Counted from the first letter of the stretch, positions 9,188 to 16,816 are shown. The stretch is DNA of 20,371 bases from DASQUK01 sp046723645 (GCA_046723645.1 JBKOUY010000200.1:1-20371); one strand, 5' to 3'. Notes: generated by a model from the sequence alone, not told the origin. A program made the numbers and translations.

Positions 9188-10234
9188 GTGTCCGATCTGC
9201 TTCTCGCCGGCCTCGACATCGGCGGCACCAAGACGCTGGCGGTGGCGGTCTCCGTCCCGGCGGCCGTTGTCGCCGGCGCCCCGGACGTGGTCGAGAGCTC
9301 GATCGTGGCCACGGTGCGCCGCGCTACCCGCGGGGGACCGGACGAGGTCCGGAGCTCGGTCGCCGAGACGCTCGCGGATCTCGCACGCGCCGCCGGCGTG
9401 TCCCTCGACGGGTTCGCCGCCGTCGGCGTGGGGGTTCCCGGCCTCGTGGACCGCGAGGCCGGGACCGTGCGCCACGCGGTCAACCTTGGCCTCGGCGACG
9501 AGCCACTGGCGCTCGCCGATCACGTCGGCGACCTGGCGCGGGCGCCGGTGGTGGTCGACAACGACGTCAACGTCGCCGCCGTCGGCGCCGCCTCCGCACT
9601 CGGCTGCCCGGGCGACCTCGCCTATCTGAGCGTGGGGACGGGCGTCGCCGCCGGCTTCGTGCTCGGCGGCCGCATCCGCCAGGGCGCCCACGGCGCCGCC
9701 GGTGAGATCGGCCACCTGCCGGTGGACCCCAACGGTCCGCTGTGCGAATGCGGGCAGCGGGGCTGCCTCGAGGCGGTCGCCTCGGGAACCGCGATCGCCA
9801 AGCGCTGGCCGTCGGCCGGGGGCGCGGCGTCGGCGGCGTCGGCGCTGCTGGCCGCCGCGGCGGCCGGGGACGGCGTGGCGGCCGAGGTGCGCGACGAGGT
9901 GGCGGCGTACCTGGCGGGCGCCGTCGCGCTCATCGCCCAGACGATCGACCCGCAGATCATCGTGCTGGGCGGCGGTGTGGCCGAAGCCGGCGAGCCGTTG
10001 CTCGACGCGGTCGTGGACGCACTGCATGCCCGCGCCGAGAGGTCGCCGGTCCTCGCCGCGCTCGACCTGGCCGGCCGCGTCGCCCTGGTGCCGGAGGGGG
10101 TGCCGGCGGGCGCGTTGGGAGCAGCCCTGCTGGCGCGGGCGCACATCGCCGCACACAGTGGTGGCTCCGCACCTGACAGTGCTGGCGACGGGATGCGGGG
10201 CCGGGCGATGGAGCCTCGCCGGGCAAGACTGTGA
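9188..10234 (+). CDS. ROK-family sugar kinase, probable N-acetylglucosamine kinase
   Basis: A 348-residue kinase predicted to phosphorylate GlcNAc at C6. The phosphate loop DIGGTK (10-15) is intact, unlike in the repressor at 1909. The catalytic aspartate is in VVDNDVN (123-128; Asp126 by family alignment). GEIGH (172-176) and the zinc motif CECGQRGC (Cys186, Cys188, Cys193, with His176) complete the ROK signature. The GTG start at 9188 is 9 bases after the ATPase stop and has only a weak ribosome site. The specificity is inferred from nagA directly downstream; glucose or glucosamine kinase activity is possible. The C-terminal 20 residues are Gly/Ser/Arg-rich and may be disordered. Confidence 0.87.
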   Translation: MSDLLLAGLDIGGTKTLAVAVSVPAAVVAGAPDVVESSIVATVRRATRGGPDEVRSSVAETLADLARAAGVSLDGFAAVGVGVPGLVDREAGTVRHAVNLGLGDEPLALADHVGDLARAPVVVDNDVNVAAVGAASALGCPGDLAYLSVGTGVAAGFVLGGRIRQGAHGAAGEIGHLPVDPNGPLCECGQRGCLEAVASGTAIAKRWPSAGGAASAASALLAAAAAGDGVAAEVRDEVAAYLAGAVALIAQTIDPQIIVLGGGVAEAGEPLLDAVVDALHARAERSPVLAALDLAGRVALVPEGVPAGALGAALLARAHIAAHSGGSAPDSAGDGMRGRAMEPRRARL

Positions 10235-11598
10235 CCATACGAACGCCCGGTGGCCTGGTCGTTTCCGGCGGAAATGTTCTGACAGCGAACGGATGGGCGG
10301 CTTGTGACGTGTTCCTGGCAGAAGGCCGCATCGTCAGCGCCGGTCCCGACGTTCGCACTAGCGGGACAGGAGGCGGTGGACAAGGCGAACCGACGGAGGT
10401 TGGTACGGCCGGTGCCGGGGCCGAGCGTGCCGTCCTCCGACTGTTCACCTCGAACGAAACCGTGGAGGTCGCCGGGGGAGAGGCCCCGGCGGCCCGCGGT
10501 GACCCATCACCAGCGACGTGGCCCCGCCTGGATGCGGCCGGGCTGCTGGTCGTTCCTGGGTTCGTCGACCTCCAGTGCAACGGCGCCGCGGGCGTGGACA
10601 TCAGCACCGAGCCCGAGCGCCTGTGGGAGGTCGCGGCGGCGCTGCCGCGCTGGGGCGTCACCGCCTGGCTGCCGACCATCGTGACGTCCCCGGCGTACAT
10701 CCGGACCCGGGCGCTGGCGGCGCTGCGTTCGGGTCCGCCCGGCGGGGCCTCGGTGCCACCCTTGGCCACGCCCCTGGGGCTCCACTTCGAGGGGCCGTTC
10801 CTGGCGCCCGAGCGCCGGGGCGCGCATCCAGCGGAGCAGCTGCAACCGGCCGATCCGGCGCTGGTTGCCGACGAGGGATGGACCCGAGAGTCCGGCGTGG
10901 CGCTGGTCACGCTCGCGCCCGAGCTGCGCCGGGCGCTGGACGTCGTCCGCCACCTGGTCGCGGCCGGGGTGGTGGTGTCGGCGGGCCACTCGTCCGCGAG
11001 CGCCGAGCAGGCCACGGCCGCCGTCGACGCCGGGGTCACTGCGGTGACGCACCTCTTCAACGCGATGGCTCCACTCCATCATCGCGACCCCGGGCTCGTC
11101 GGCGTCGCGCTGACCGACGAGCGCCTCCGCGTGGGCGCGATCGCCGACGGTCTGCACCTGCACCCGGCCGCCGTGGCGCTGGCGGCTCGTGCGCTCGGGG
11201 GGCGACTGTGCCTGGTCACCGACGCAGTGGCAGCCCTCGGCATGCCGGCGGGTCGGGTGCCGCTGGGGGCCCTGGAGGCGTTCGCCACCGACAACGGTGT
11301 GCGGTTGGCGGACGGGACGCTCGCGGGCTCCGACCTGTCGTTGGATCTGGCGGTGCGCAACCTGATGGCGTTCGCCGGGGTGGCCCTGCCCGCGGCGGTG
11401 GCGGCCGTGACCACGTCGCCGGCGGCGCTGCTGGGCCTCGACGACCGCGGCACGATCAGCCCCGGGGCGGTCGGTGACCTCGTGGTGCTGGACCCCGCCG
11501 GTCAAGTCGTCGCTACGGTCATCGGCGGCCACGTGGCGTTCGACCGGCGCACATCGTCCCCCCAAGACACGAACATGCGGCAGTTGGAGCCGCCATGA
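10231..11598 (+). CDS. nagA: N-acetylglucosamine-6-phosphate deacetylase with an N-terminal insertion
   Basis: NagA removes acetate from GlcNAc-6-phosphate to give glucosamine-6-phosphate. The GTG start overlaps the kinase stop (GTGA). Family motifs are all present in 455 residues: PGFVDLQCNG (109-118), LHFEGPFLAPE with metal ligand Glu187, SAGHSSA with His253, VTHLFNAM with His274, and CLVTDAVAALG with catalytic Asp331. The usual length is about 380 residues. Most of the excess is an insertion at about residues 39-97, Gly/Glu/Ala-rich, between the strand ending GRIVSAG and the strand LDAAGLLVVPGF, where other NagA proteins have a short turn. The frame is open and the motifs on both sides are in frame, so it is not an obvious frameshift. 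Confidence 0.94.
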   Translation: MTIRTPGGLVVSGGNVLTANGWAACDVFLAEGRIVSAGPDVRTSGTGGGGQGEPTEVGTAGAGAERAVLRLFTSNETVEVAGGEAPAARGDPSPATWPRLDAAGLLVVPGFVDLQCNGAAGVDISTEPERLWEVAAALPRWGVTAWLPTIVTSPAYIRTRALAALRSGPPGGASVPPLATPLGLHFEGPFLAPERRGAHPAEQLQPADPALVADEGWTRESGVALVTLAPELRRALDVVRHLVAAGVVVSAGHSSASAEQATAAVDAGVTAVTHLFNAMAPLHHRDPGLVGVALTDERLRVGAIADGLHLHPAAVALAARALGGRLCLVTDAVAALGMPAGRVPLGALEAFATDNGVRLADGTLAGSDLSLDLAVRNLMAFAGVALPAAVAAVTTSPAALLGLDDRGTISPGAVGDLVVLDPAGQVVATVIGGHVAFDRRTSSPQDTNMRQLEPP

Positions 11599-11635
11599 CG
11601 TCCCTAATCACCGCGGGATGGGGGTACGGCCGCTC

Positions 11636-12418
11636 GTGGAGGTCGTGATCGTCGGTGGTCCCGGCGAGGCCGGTGAGCTGGTCGGCGGCGCCATCGCCGC
11701 GCTCGTGGCCGGCAAACGCGGCGCGGTGCTGGGCCTGGCGACGGGCACCTCGCCGCTCCCCGTCTACCGCAATCTCGCGGGCCGCCACGCCGCCGGGGGG
11801 CTGAGCCTGGGCGATGCGAACGCCTTCCTGCTGGACGAGTACGTGGGCCTACCCGCCGGACACCCCCAGTCGTACCGGTCGTACATCGGCCGGGAGCTGG
11901 AGGCGCACGTCGACTTCGCACCCGGGGCAGTTCGCGGTCCCGACGTCCACGCCGACGACCTGCTGGCGGCCTGCGACGCCTACGAGGCGACGCTCCGCGA
12001 CGCCGGCGGCGTCGACATCCAGCTGCTGGGGATCGGCAGCGACGGGCACATCGGCTTCAACGAGCCAGGGTCGTCACTCGCCTCGCGCACCCGCATCAAG
12101 ACCCTCACCGAACAGACGCGCCGGGACAACGCGCGCTTCTTCGCGGCGCTCGACGAGGTCCCGCGCCACGTCGTCACGCAGGGGGTGGGCACGATCCTCG
12201 AGGCTCGCCACCTCGTGCTTTTGGCGTTCGGGGCCGCCAAGGCGGTGGCGGTGGCCGCGGCGGTCGAGGGTCCGGTCACGGCCATGGTCCCCGCCTCGGC
12301 GCTCCAGCTCCATCCCCACGCCACGGTGGTGGCAGACCCCGCCGCCGCGGCCCGGTTACGCCTCGCCGACTACTACCGCGAGACGTGGGCCCACAAGCCG
12401 CTGTGGCAGGGCCTGTGA
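11636..12418 (+). CDS. nagB: Glucosamine-6-phosphate deaminase
   Basis: NagB converts glucosamine-6-phosphate to fructose-6-phosphate and ammonia, linking the pathway to glycolysis. From GTG 11636 the protein starts MEVVIV, as in actinobacterial NagB, and has 260 residues; ATG 11618, in frame, would add six residues and cannot be excluded. Neither start has a strong ribosome site. Motifs: LGLATGTSPLPVY (phosphate site, 32-44), FLLDEYVGL with Asp67, and GIGSDGHIGFNEPGSS with Asp136, His138 and Glu143. These match Asp72, Asp141, His143 and Glu148 of the E. coli enzyme with a constant offset of 5. The allosteric-site residues were not checked. It is the last gene of the operon. Confidence 0.94.
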   Translation: MEVVIVGGPGEAGELVGGAIAALVAGKRGAVLGLATGTSPLPVYRNLAGRHAAGGLSLGDANAFLLDEYVGLPAGHPQSYRSYIGRELEAHVDFAPGAVRGPDVHADDLLAACDAYEATLRDAGGVDIQLLGIGSDGHIGFNEPGSSLASRTRIKTLTEQTRRDNARFFAALDEVPRHVVTQGVGTILEARHLVLLAFGAAKAVAVAAAVEGPVTAMVPASALQLHPHATVVADPAAAARLRLADYYRETWAHKPLWQGL

Positions 12419-12454
12419 CGGGCGCTGTCGCCCGCCGCGGCGCTCCGGCGTTTT
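12419..12454 (+). terminator. Candidate terminator after nagB
   Basis: Directly after the nagB stop, CGGGCG (12419-12424) pairs perfectly with CGCCCG (12429-12434) around a CTGT loop. A second, partly competing stem, CGCCG (12433-12437) with CGGCG (12446-12450), is followed by TTTT (12451-12454). The T-run is short and overlaps the stop codon of the convergent hydrolase gene. The position between convergent genes supports the call. Confidence 0.4.
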
Positions 12455-13323
12455 CAGGCGAGGAACTCGATCAGCCGGCGAGCCGTCTCGTCGGGCGCCT
12501 CCTCGGGGATGAAATGCCCCGCCGAGATCGGGCCGCCCTCGACGTCGTCGGCCCACGTCTTCCACACCTCTAGCGGCTGGTACCAGCGACCCAGCGGGCC
12601 GGTGTCGCTCCAGAGCACGAGCGTCGGGCACGCGATCCGGCGCCTGCCTCGGTCGGCCTCGTCGTATAGGCGGTCGAGCGTGGAGGATGCCCGGTACTCC
12701 TCGCAGATCGCGTGGACCGTGGCGGGATCGCCGAACTTGGCGATGTACTCGGCGCGAACCTCAGGTGGGAAGGCGTCTCGATCCGACCACCAGTCGAGCA
12801 TGTGATTGACGATGACCTCGGGCGCCTGGGAGATCAGCCGCTCGGGCACCGGCTCCTCGGACGACAGGAACAGCCAGACCCAGAAGCCCCGGACGAAGTC
12901 GATGTCCGCCTGGCTGAACGTGTCGGCCGTGGGGACGACGTCGAGTACGGCGAGGCGGTCGGTGACGTCCGGGTGGTCGAGCGCCAACCGGTAGGCGCAG
13001 CGCGCACCACGGTCGTGGCCGACGACGCCGAACCGTTCGTGACCCAGCGACGCCATGACCTCGACCTGGTCGCGCGCGATCTCCCGCATGCTGTAGGGCG
13101 CATGGTCCGGCGTGCTCGGCGGTGTTCCGCTGTCGCCGTAGCCGCGCAGGTCGGTGGCCACCACGGCGAGGCGCTCCGCCAGGCGTGGCGCCACCCGGTG
13201 CCACATGAGGTGGGTCTCCGGGATGCCGTGCAGCAGCAGGACCGGCGGACCCTCGCCGCCCCGGCGACCATGGATCGTCGTGCCGGTGGTGGCGATGTCG
13301 AATTCCTGAAAGCCGTCGAACAC
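12454..13323 (-). CDS. Alpha/beta hydrolase of the haloacetate dehalogenase (FAcD) family
   Basis: A 289-residue cytoplasmic alpha/beta hydrolase. The reverse-strand GTG at 13323 follows a strong GGAGGTGA site. The sequence aligns closely with fluoroacetate dehalogenase from memory: LLLHGIPETHLMWH, TDLRGYGDSG, GHDRGARCAYRLALDHP, CEEYRA, and a C-terminal ISAGHFIPEEAPDETA. The nucleophile should be Asp104, the carboxylate-binding arginines Arg105 and Arg108, and the base His270 with Asp128. In the halide pocket Trp150 is kept, but the position of the fluoride-binding histidine (His155 of RPA1163) is Val149. Defluorination is therefore doubtful; another haloacid or an ester/epoxide could be the substrate. 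It converges on nagB and diverges from pheA. Confidence 0.85.
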   Translation of the reverse strand: MFDGFQEFDIATTGTTIHGRRGGEGPPVLLLHGIPETHLMWHRVAPRLAERLAVVATDLRGYGDSGTPPSTPDHAPYSMREIARDQVEVMASLGHERFGVVGHDRGARCAYRLALDHPDVTDRLAVLDVVPTADTFSQADIDFVRGFWVWLFLSSEEPVPERLISQAPEVIVNHMLDWWSDRDAFPPEVRAEYIAKFGDPATVHAICEEYRASSTLDRLYDEADRGRRRIACPTLVLWSDTGPLGRWYQPLEVWKTWADDVEGGPISAGHFIPEEAPDETARRLIEFLA

Positions 13324-13425
13324 GGGTCACCTCCCTGACCCAATGGGCCGTTGCCTCGGCCCTTCCCCGCAATGGCACCGGCTACGCACCGGCGAACCGC
13401 TTCGCGTCAACGCGGGCCGGCTCGG

Positions 13426-13431
13426 TACCAT
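13426..13431 (+). promoter_or_regulatory. Candidate -10 box for a leaderless pheA transcript
   Basis: TACCAT matches the actinobacterial -10 pattern TAnnnT and ends 8 bases before the ATG at 13440, the same spacing as at the ROK gene. No Shine-Dalgarno sequence lies between. A convincing -35 box is not visible. The evidence is positional only. Confidence 0.35.
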
Positions 13432-13439
13432 CGCCGGCC

Positions 13440-14390
13440 ATGCAATCCGGCCACGATCCGGGATCGCCGCTGCGCATCGGCTTCCTCGGGCCCGAGGGAA
13501 CCTTCACCGAGCAAGCCCTCGTGTCGCAGGCCGACCTGGCGGGGCACCGGCTGGTGGCACTGCCATCGATCCCCGACGTGCTCAACGCCGCGGAGGAGGG
13601 TCGGGTCGACCTCGGCTTCGTCGGCATCGAGAACTCGATCGAGGGCGCCGTCACCGTCACCGTCGATGCGCTGGCGTTCGAGACCGATCTGCTCATCCAG
13701 CGCGAGGTCGTGATGGGCGTGCAGATGAACCTGCTGGCGCCGAGCGGCGTCGCACTGTCCGACGTGCGCCGGGTGCTGTCCATGCCCGTGGCCACGGCGC
13801 AGTGCCGGGCGTTCCTGCATCGCGAGCTGCCCGGCGCGGTCACCGTCGCCACGCCGTCGACGGCGGAGGCAGCCCAGCTCGTGGCGGGCGCCGAGCACGA
13901 CGGCCACACCGCCGCCGTCGCCCCGGCGGTGGCGGCCAAGGTCTACGGCCTCGAGGTGCTGTCCACCGACATCGAGGACCATCCCGACAACGCCACCCGG
14001 TTCGTGGTCGTCGCGCGGGAGGGCATCCCGGCACCCTCCGGTCACGACAAGACCTCGATCGTGGTGTTCCAGCGCCACGACCGTCCGGGCTCGCTGCTCA
14101 CGATCCTCCAGGAGTTCGCCGCCCGCTCGATCAACCTGACCAAGCTCGAGTCGCGCCCCACCAAGAAGGGGCTCGGCAACTACTGCTTCCTCATCGACCT
14201 CGAGGGCCACGTCGGCGACGAGCTGGTGGCGGACTGCCTGCGCGACCTGCGCTCCAAGGTGGAGGACGTGAAGTTCCTCGGCTCCTACCCGGCCGCCGGC
14301 GAGCACGGCCCGGCCCGGCGCCGCGAGGCCGAGGCCCGCTGGCGTGCCGCCAGCGAGTGGGTCGACGGGCTGCGACGGTCCATCCGGTAG
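13440..14390 (+). CDS. pheA: Prephenate dehydratase with C-terminal ACT domain
   Basis: A 316-residue enzyme converting prephenate to phenylpyruvate in phenylalanine synthesis. It is monofunctional: no chorismate mutase domain precedes it. The catalytic domain starts with IGFLGPEGTFTEQAL (13-27) and includes VGIENSIEGAV (61-71) and the catalytic Thr-Arg-Phe motif in DNATRF (TRF at 186-188). The ACT domain (about 204-285) has RPGSLLTILQEFAARSINLT and the ESRP motif (237-240) that binds phenylalanine for feedback inhibition. An Arg/Glu-rich tail of about 30 residues follows, also seen in other actinobacterial homologues. It is alone on its strand between the hydrolase and tRNA-Ser. Confidence 0.95.
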   Translation: MQSGHDPGSPLRIGFLGPEGTFTEQALVSQADLAGHRLVALPSIPDVLNAAEEGRVDLGFVGIENSIEGAVTVTVDALAFETDLLIQREVVMGVQMNLLAPSGVALSDVRRVLSMPVATAQCRAFLHRELPGAVTVATPSTAEAAQLVAGAEHDGHTAAVAPAVAAKVYGLEVLSTDIEDHPDNATRFVVVAREGIPAPSGHDKTSIVVFQRHDRPGSLLTILQEFAARSINLTKLESRPTKKGLGNYCFLIDLEGHVGDELVADCLRDLRSKVEDVKFLGSYPAAGEHGPARRREAEARWRAASEWVDGLRRSIR

Positions 14391-14419
14391 CCGCTCGGGC
14401 CGGCCGGCGGCCTGGGGAA

Positions 14420-14435
14420 CCCGCGGTACCGCGGG
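14420..14435. repeat. 16-bp perfect palindrome between pheA and tRNA-Ser
   Basis: CCCGCGGTACCGCGGG reads the same on both strands. It lies 29 bases after the pheA stop and 20 bases before the tRNA. As RNA it could form a GC-rich stem, but with no T-run. TACCCT at 14439-14444, just downstream, could be the -10 box of the tRNA promoter, so the palindrome may instead sit in that promoter. Confidence 0.45.
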
Positions 14436-14455
14436 CGGTACCCTGCCTCGTCGTT

Positions 14456-14540
14456 GGAGCGGTGGCCGAGTGGACGAAGGCGGCAGTCTTGAAAACTGCT
14501 GACCCTCCGGGGTCCGTGGGTTCGAATCCCACCCGCTCCG
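14456..14540 (+). tRNA. tRNA-Ser(UGA)
   Basis: A full type II tRNA. The acceptor stem is GGAGCGG (14456-14462) with CCGCTCC (14533-14539) and a G discriminator at 14540. The anticodon stem GCAGT/ACTGC encloses the loop CTTGAAA, with anticodon TGA at 14490-14492, which reads UCA codons. A long variable arm (GACCC paired with GGGTC) identifies it as serine class. The T-arm GTGGG-TTCGAAT-CCCAC is canonical. CCA is not encoded (CAC follows). Confidence 0.97.
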
Positions 14541-14567
14541 CACGGCGACCGCCCGACTACCAGGTTT

Positions 14568-14608
14568 GCCACCGTATGTGGGGGTAGCGAGGGCTAACGA
14601 ACGGTGGC
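14568..14608. repeat. 8-bp inverted repeat between tRNA-Ser and the dehydrogenase gene
   Basis: GCCACCGT (14568-14575) and ACGGTGGC (14601-14608) are perfect complements separated by 25 bases. The repeat is 26 bases before the dehydrogenase start. It could be a regulator site or a long-loop hairpin after the tRNA; the sequence does not decide which. Confidence 0.35.
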
Positions 14609-14633
14609 CGATGGGTCGGGCGGGAGGCGAATG

Positions 14634-15818
14634 ATGCGCGCAGTGACCTGGCAAGGCTTCGAGGATGTGCGGGTGGAGGAGGTCGCCGACCCCCGCATCG
14701 AGGAGCCGACAGATGCGGTGGTGGAGATCACGTCGACGGCGATTTGTGGCTCCGACCTGCACCTGTACCGCCCTTTGACGCCCTTCATGGAGCCGGGCGA
14801 CATCCTGGGCCATGAGCCCATCGGACGGGTGGTCGAGGTCGGCGCGGAGGTCCAGAACCTGGCACCCGGCGACAGGGTGGTGGTGCCGTTCAACATCGCG
14901 TGCGGGTCCTGCTGGATGTGCGACCGCCAGCTCTACGCCCAGTGCGAGACCACGCAGGTCCACGAGTACGGGAAGGGCGCCGCCCTCTTCGGCTACACCA
15001 AGCTCTACGGCCACCTGCCCGGGGCGCAGGCCGAGCTGCTGCGGGTGCCCCAGGCCCAGTTCGGGCCGGTCAAGGTGCCCGAGGGGCCGCCCGACGAGCA
15101 CTTCTTGTTCCTGTCCGACGTGCTGCCGACGGCGTGGCAGGCGGTGGTGTTCGCCGACGTCCCGGCGGGCGGGTCCCTCGCCGTGCTCGGCCTCGGACCC
15201 ATCGGCCAGATGGCGTGCCGCATCGCCCGCCACCTGGGGATCGAGGACGTGGTCGGGGTCGACCTGGTGCCCGAGCGCGTGGCGATGGCGGCCCGGCACG
15301 GCGCCCGCACGATCGACGCCGGCACCGTGGGGGACGTCGCTGGGGCGCTGCGGGAGCTGACCGGCGGCCGCGGGCCTGACTCGGTGATCGACGCGGTGGG
15401 GATGGAGGCCCACGGCGCACCCGTGGCCGGCGCCATGCAGCGGGCCGCTGCGGCACTGCCGAGGGCGGTGAGCCAGAAGCTGGCCACGGTGGCAGGAGTC
15501 GACCGGTTGACCGCGCTCCGCACCGCAATCGACGCCGTACGGCGGGGCGGAACCCTGTCGCTCATCGGCGTGTACGGCGGCGCCGCGGACCCGCTGCCGA
15601 TGCTCGATCTCTTCGACAAGGGCGTGCAGCTACGCATGGGCCAGGCTCACGTGAAGCGCTGGGTGCCCGAGATCCTGCGCGTGCTGGAGGCCGGCGACAA
15701 CGCCCTCGGCCTCGACGACTTCGTCACCCACCGCCTGCGCCTCGACGAGGCGCCGATCGCCTACAAGACGTTCCAGGCCAAGCACGACGGCGCCATCAAG
15801 GTCGTCCTGGCGCCCTGA
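14634..15818 (+). CDS. Zinc-dependent alcohol dehydrogenase (FdhA/Tdh-like MDR family)
   Basis: A 394-residue medium-chain dehydrogenase. Of two adjacent in-frame ATGs (14631 and 14634), the second is better spaced from GGAGG (14623-14627) and gives the family start MRAVTW. The catalytic zinc site has Cys38 (AICGSDLH) and His60-Glu61 (ILGHEPIG). The structural zinc site is Cys90, Cys93, Cys96 and Cys104. The nucleotide-binding loop is GLGPIG (186-191), and Asp210 at the end of the second strand favours NAD over NADP. The longer segment FLSDVLPTAWQAVVFADV resembles glutathione-independent formaldehyde dehydrogenase-like members. The substrate is unknown; neighbours give no hint. Confidence 0.9.
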   Translation: MRAVTWQGFEDVRVEEVADPRIEEPTDAVVEITSTAICGSDLHLYRPLTPFMEPGDILGHEPIGRVVEVGAEVQNLAPGDRVVVPFNIACGSCWMCDRQLYAQCETTQVHEYGKGAALFGYTKLYGHLPGAQAELLRVPQAQFGPVKVPEGPPDEHFLFLSDVLPTAWQAVVFADVPAGGSLAVLGLGPIGQMACRIARHLGIEDVVGVDLVPERVAMAARHGARTIDAGTVGDVAGALRELTGGRGPDSVIDAVGMEAHGAPVAGAMQRAAAALPRAVSQKLATVAGVDRLTALRTAIDAVRRGGTLSLIGVYGGAADPLPMLDLFDKGVQLRMGQAHVKRWVPEILRVLEAGDNALGLDDFVTHRLRLDEAPIAYKTFQAKHDGAIKVVLAP

Positions 15819-15992
15819 CCTACGACGGGGCCCCACTCACCGGATCGTGCGGCTGAGCGCCGAGGCTGCCGAACGCCCTGATCCAGAGACCGCTCGGGGG
15901 CTGACCGACCGTGGAGGCGGCATCGGGGCCCCCATCCCGCCTGATCACCGGATCTCGGCGTTGCCGGGGGGTGGAGCGGGTAGACGGTCGTC
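15819..15992. other. Intergenic gap, no gene seen
   Basis: This 174-base gap holds no convincing gene. The 10-base TCACCGGATC occurs twice in it, near 15837 and 15948, and GGGGCCCC occurs twice. No clear promoter or terminator is seen. Confidence 0.4.
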
Positions 15993-16529
15993 ATGATCGC
16001 GAGCGTCCTCGGCCGGATGACGCTGCCCATGCGCTCCGTCGACGAGGTCGAGACCGACGAGACCGAGTTGGAGCGGTGCCAGCGCAACTTCTCCGAGCTG
16101 CTCCAGGAGCTCCGGGTGGTCCAGGCGGGCGTGCAGATCCTGTTCGCCTTCCTGTTGACGCTGGCCTTCAGCCGGCGGCTCGCAGGCGCGGACTCGTTCC
16201 TGCGGGGCACCTACGTGGTGGCGCTCTTGTCGGCGGGGGCGTCCTCGGCGTTGCTGATCGCTCCGGTGGCCCAGCACCGGTTGCTGTTCCGCCTCGGCCG
16301 CAAGCCCTACCTCGTGCGGTCTGCGCACCGGATGGCGTCGGCCGGGCTCGCCGTCCTGCTGTTGTCGATGGTGAGCTCGGTGCTGCTGGCGATCGACGCC
16401 GTGCTGCCCCGGCCGGCGGCGATCGCGATCGCCATCGTGGTCGGCGGTTGGTTTCTCATGCTGTGGTTGATCGCCCCGTGGTGGGAGCTCCGGGCGGACG
16501 AGCAGCGTCGCCGCCGGCCCACACCATGA
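15993..16529 (+). CDS. DUF6328 family membrane protein
   Basis: A 178-residue protein. The N-terminal soluble part ends in ERCQRNFSELLQELRVVQAG, the hallmark of the DUF6328 family. Four membrane helices follow, roughly at residues 48-62, 72-92, 113-135 and 141-162, with the basic segment FRLGRKPYLVRSAHRM between the second and third. The C-terminus is Arg-rich and probably cytoplasmic. The function is unknown. The start is uncertain: ATG 15993 has no close ribosome site, and in-frame ATGs at 16017 and 16029 would still leave the conserved part intact. Confidence 0.85.
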   Translation: MIASVLGRMTLPMRSVDEVETDETELERCQRNFSELLQELRVVQAGVQILFAFLLTLAFSRRLAGADSFLRGTYVVALLSAGASSALLIAPVAQHRLLFRLGRKPYLVRSAHRMASAGLAVLLLSMVSSVLLAIDAVLPRPAAIAIAIVVGGWFLMLWLIAPWWELRADEQRRRRPTP

Positions 16530-16560
16530 ATGCCGTCGGCGACTGACAGGGACGCCGCGG

Positions 16561-16779
16561 TCAGACGCGGCGTTCCTCGGTCGGGAGGCGGTCGGGCCGG
16601 TCTTCGTGGGAGCGGTCGGGGAAGCGGCGCTCGGCTTCCTCGACGTCGCCGTCGGTCTCCTCGAGCAGGTCGTCGACGACCTCCTCGTCGGCGCTGACCT
16701 GCTGGCCCAGCCAGTCGTCAACGGTGCTGTTCGGCGGCTCGATGATCTTGTCGTCATCCTGGTGTTGGGCATCGCTCAT
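16561..16779 (-). CDS. Small acidic hypothetical protein
   Basis: A 72-residue protein I do not recognise. On the reverse strand AGGAGG (16785-16790) lies 5 bases before ATG 16779, which strongly supports translation. The composition is extreme: Asp and Glu dominate (DEEVVDDLLEETDGDVEEAE), with a basic, proline-containing end. No cysteine, no signal peptide and no membrane segment are present. It is likely disordered apart from a possible acidic helix in the middle. It converges on the DUF6328 gene and diverges from the frameshifted gene at 16897. Confidence 0.7.
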   Translation of the reverse strand: MSDAQHQDDDKIIEPPNSTVDDWLGQQVSADEEVVDDLLEETDGDVEEAERRFPDRSHEDRPDRLPTEERRV

Positions 16780-16798
16780 GCCTGCCTCCTACCCGAAT

Positions 16799-16816
16799 CG
16801 CGGGCTTGAACCCGCG
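16799..16816 (-). repeat. Perfect 6-bp stem in the leader of the small acidic gene
   Basis: CGCGGG (16799-16804) and CCCGCG (16811-16816) pair around a 6-base loop. On the minus strand it lies 8 bases upstream of the AGGAGG of the gene at 16779. The minus-strand sequence looks like a tRNA T-arm, but no tRNA surrounds it. Confidence 0.35.

Noticed and set aside
14285..14572. Minus-strand open frame containing the string GIRTHGPRRVSSFQDC
   Set aside because: This is the well-known false protein from the antisense strand of tRNA-Ser plus the end of pheA. The tRNA explains it fully.
13407..15413. 668-residue minus-strand open frame spanning pheA, the tRNA and the dehydrogenase gene
   Set aside because: It crosses two well-supported genes and a tRNA on the other strand, and shows no family motif.
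15819..15992. Short direct repeat TCACCGGATC and GGGGCCCC pairs as a mobile-element or attachment-site trace
   Set aside because: Ten-base and eight-base GC-rich matches are expected by chance in such DNA, and no integrase or transposase is nearby.
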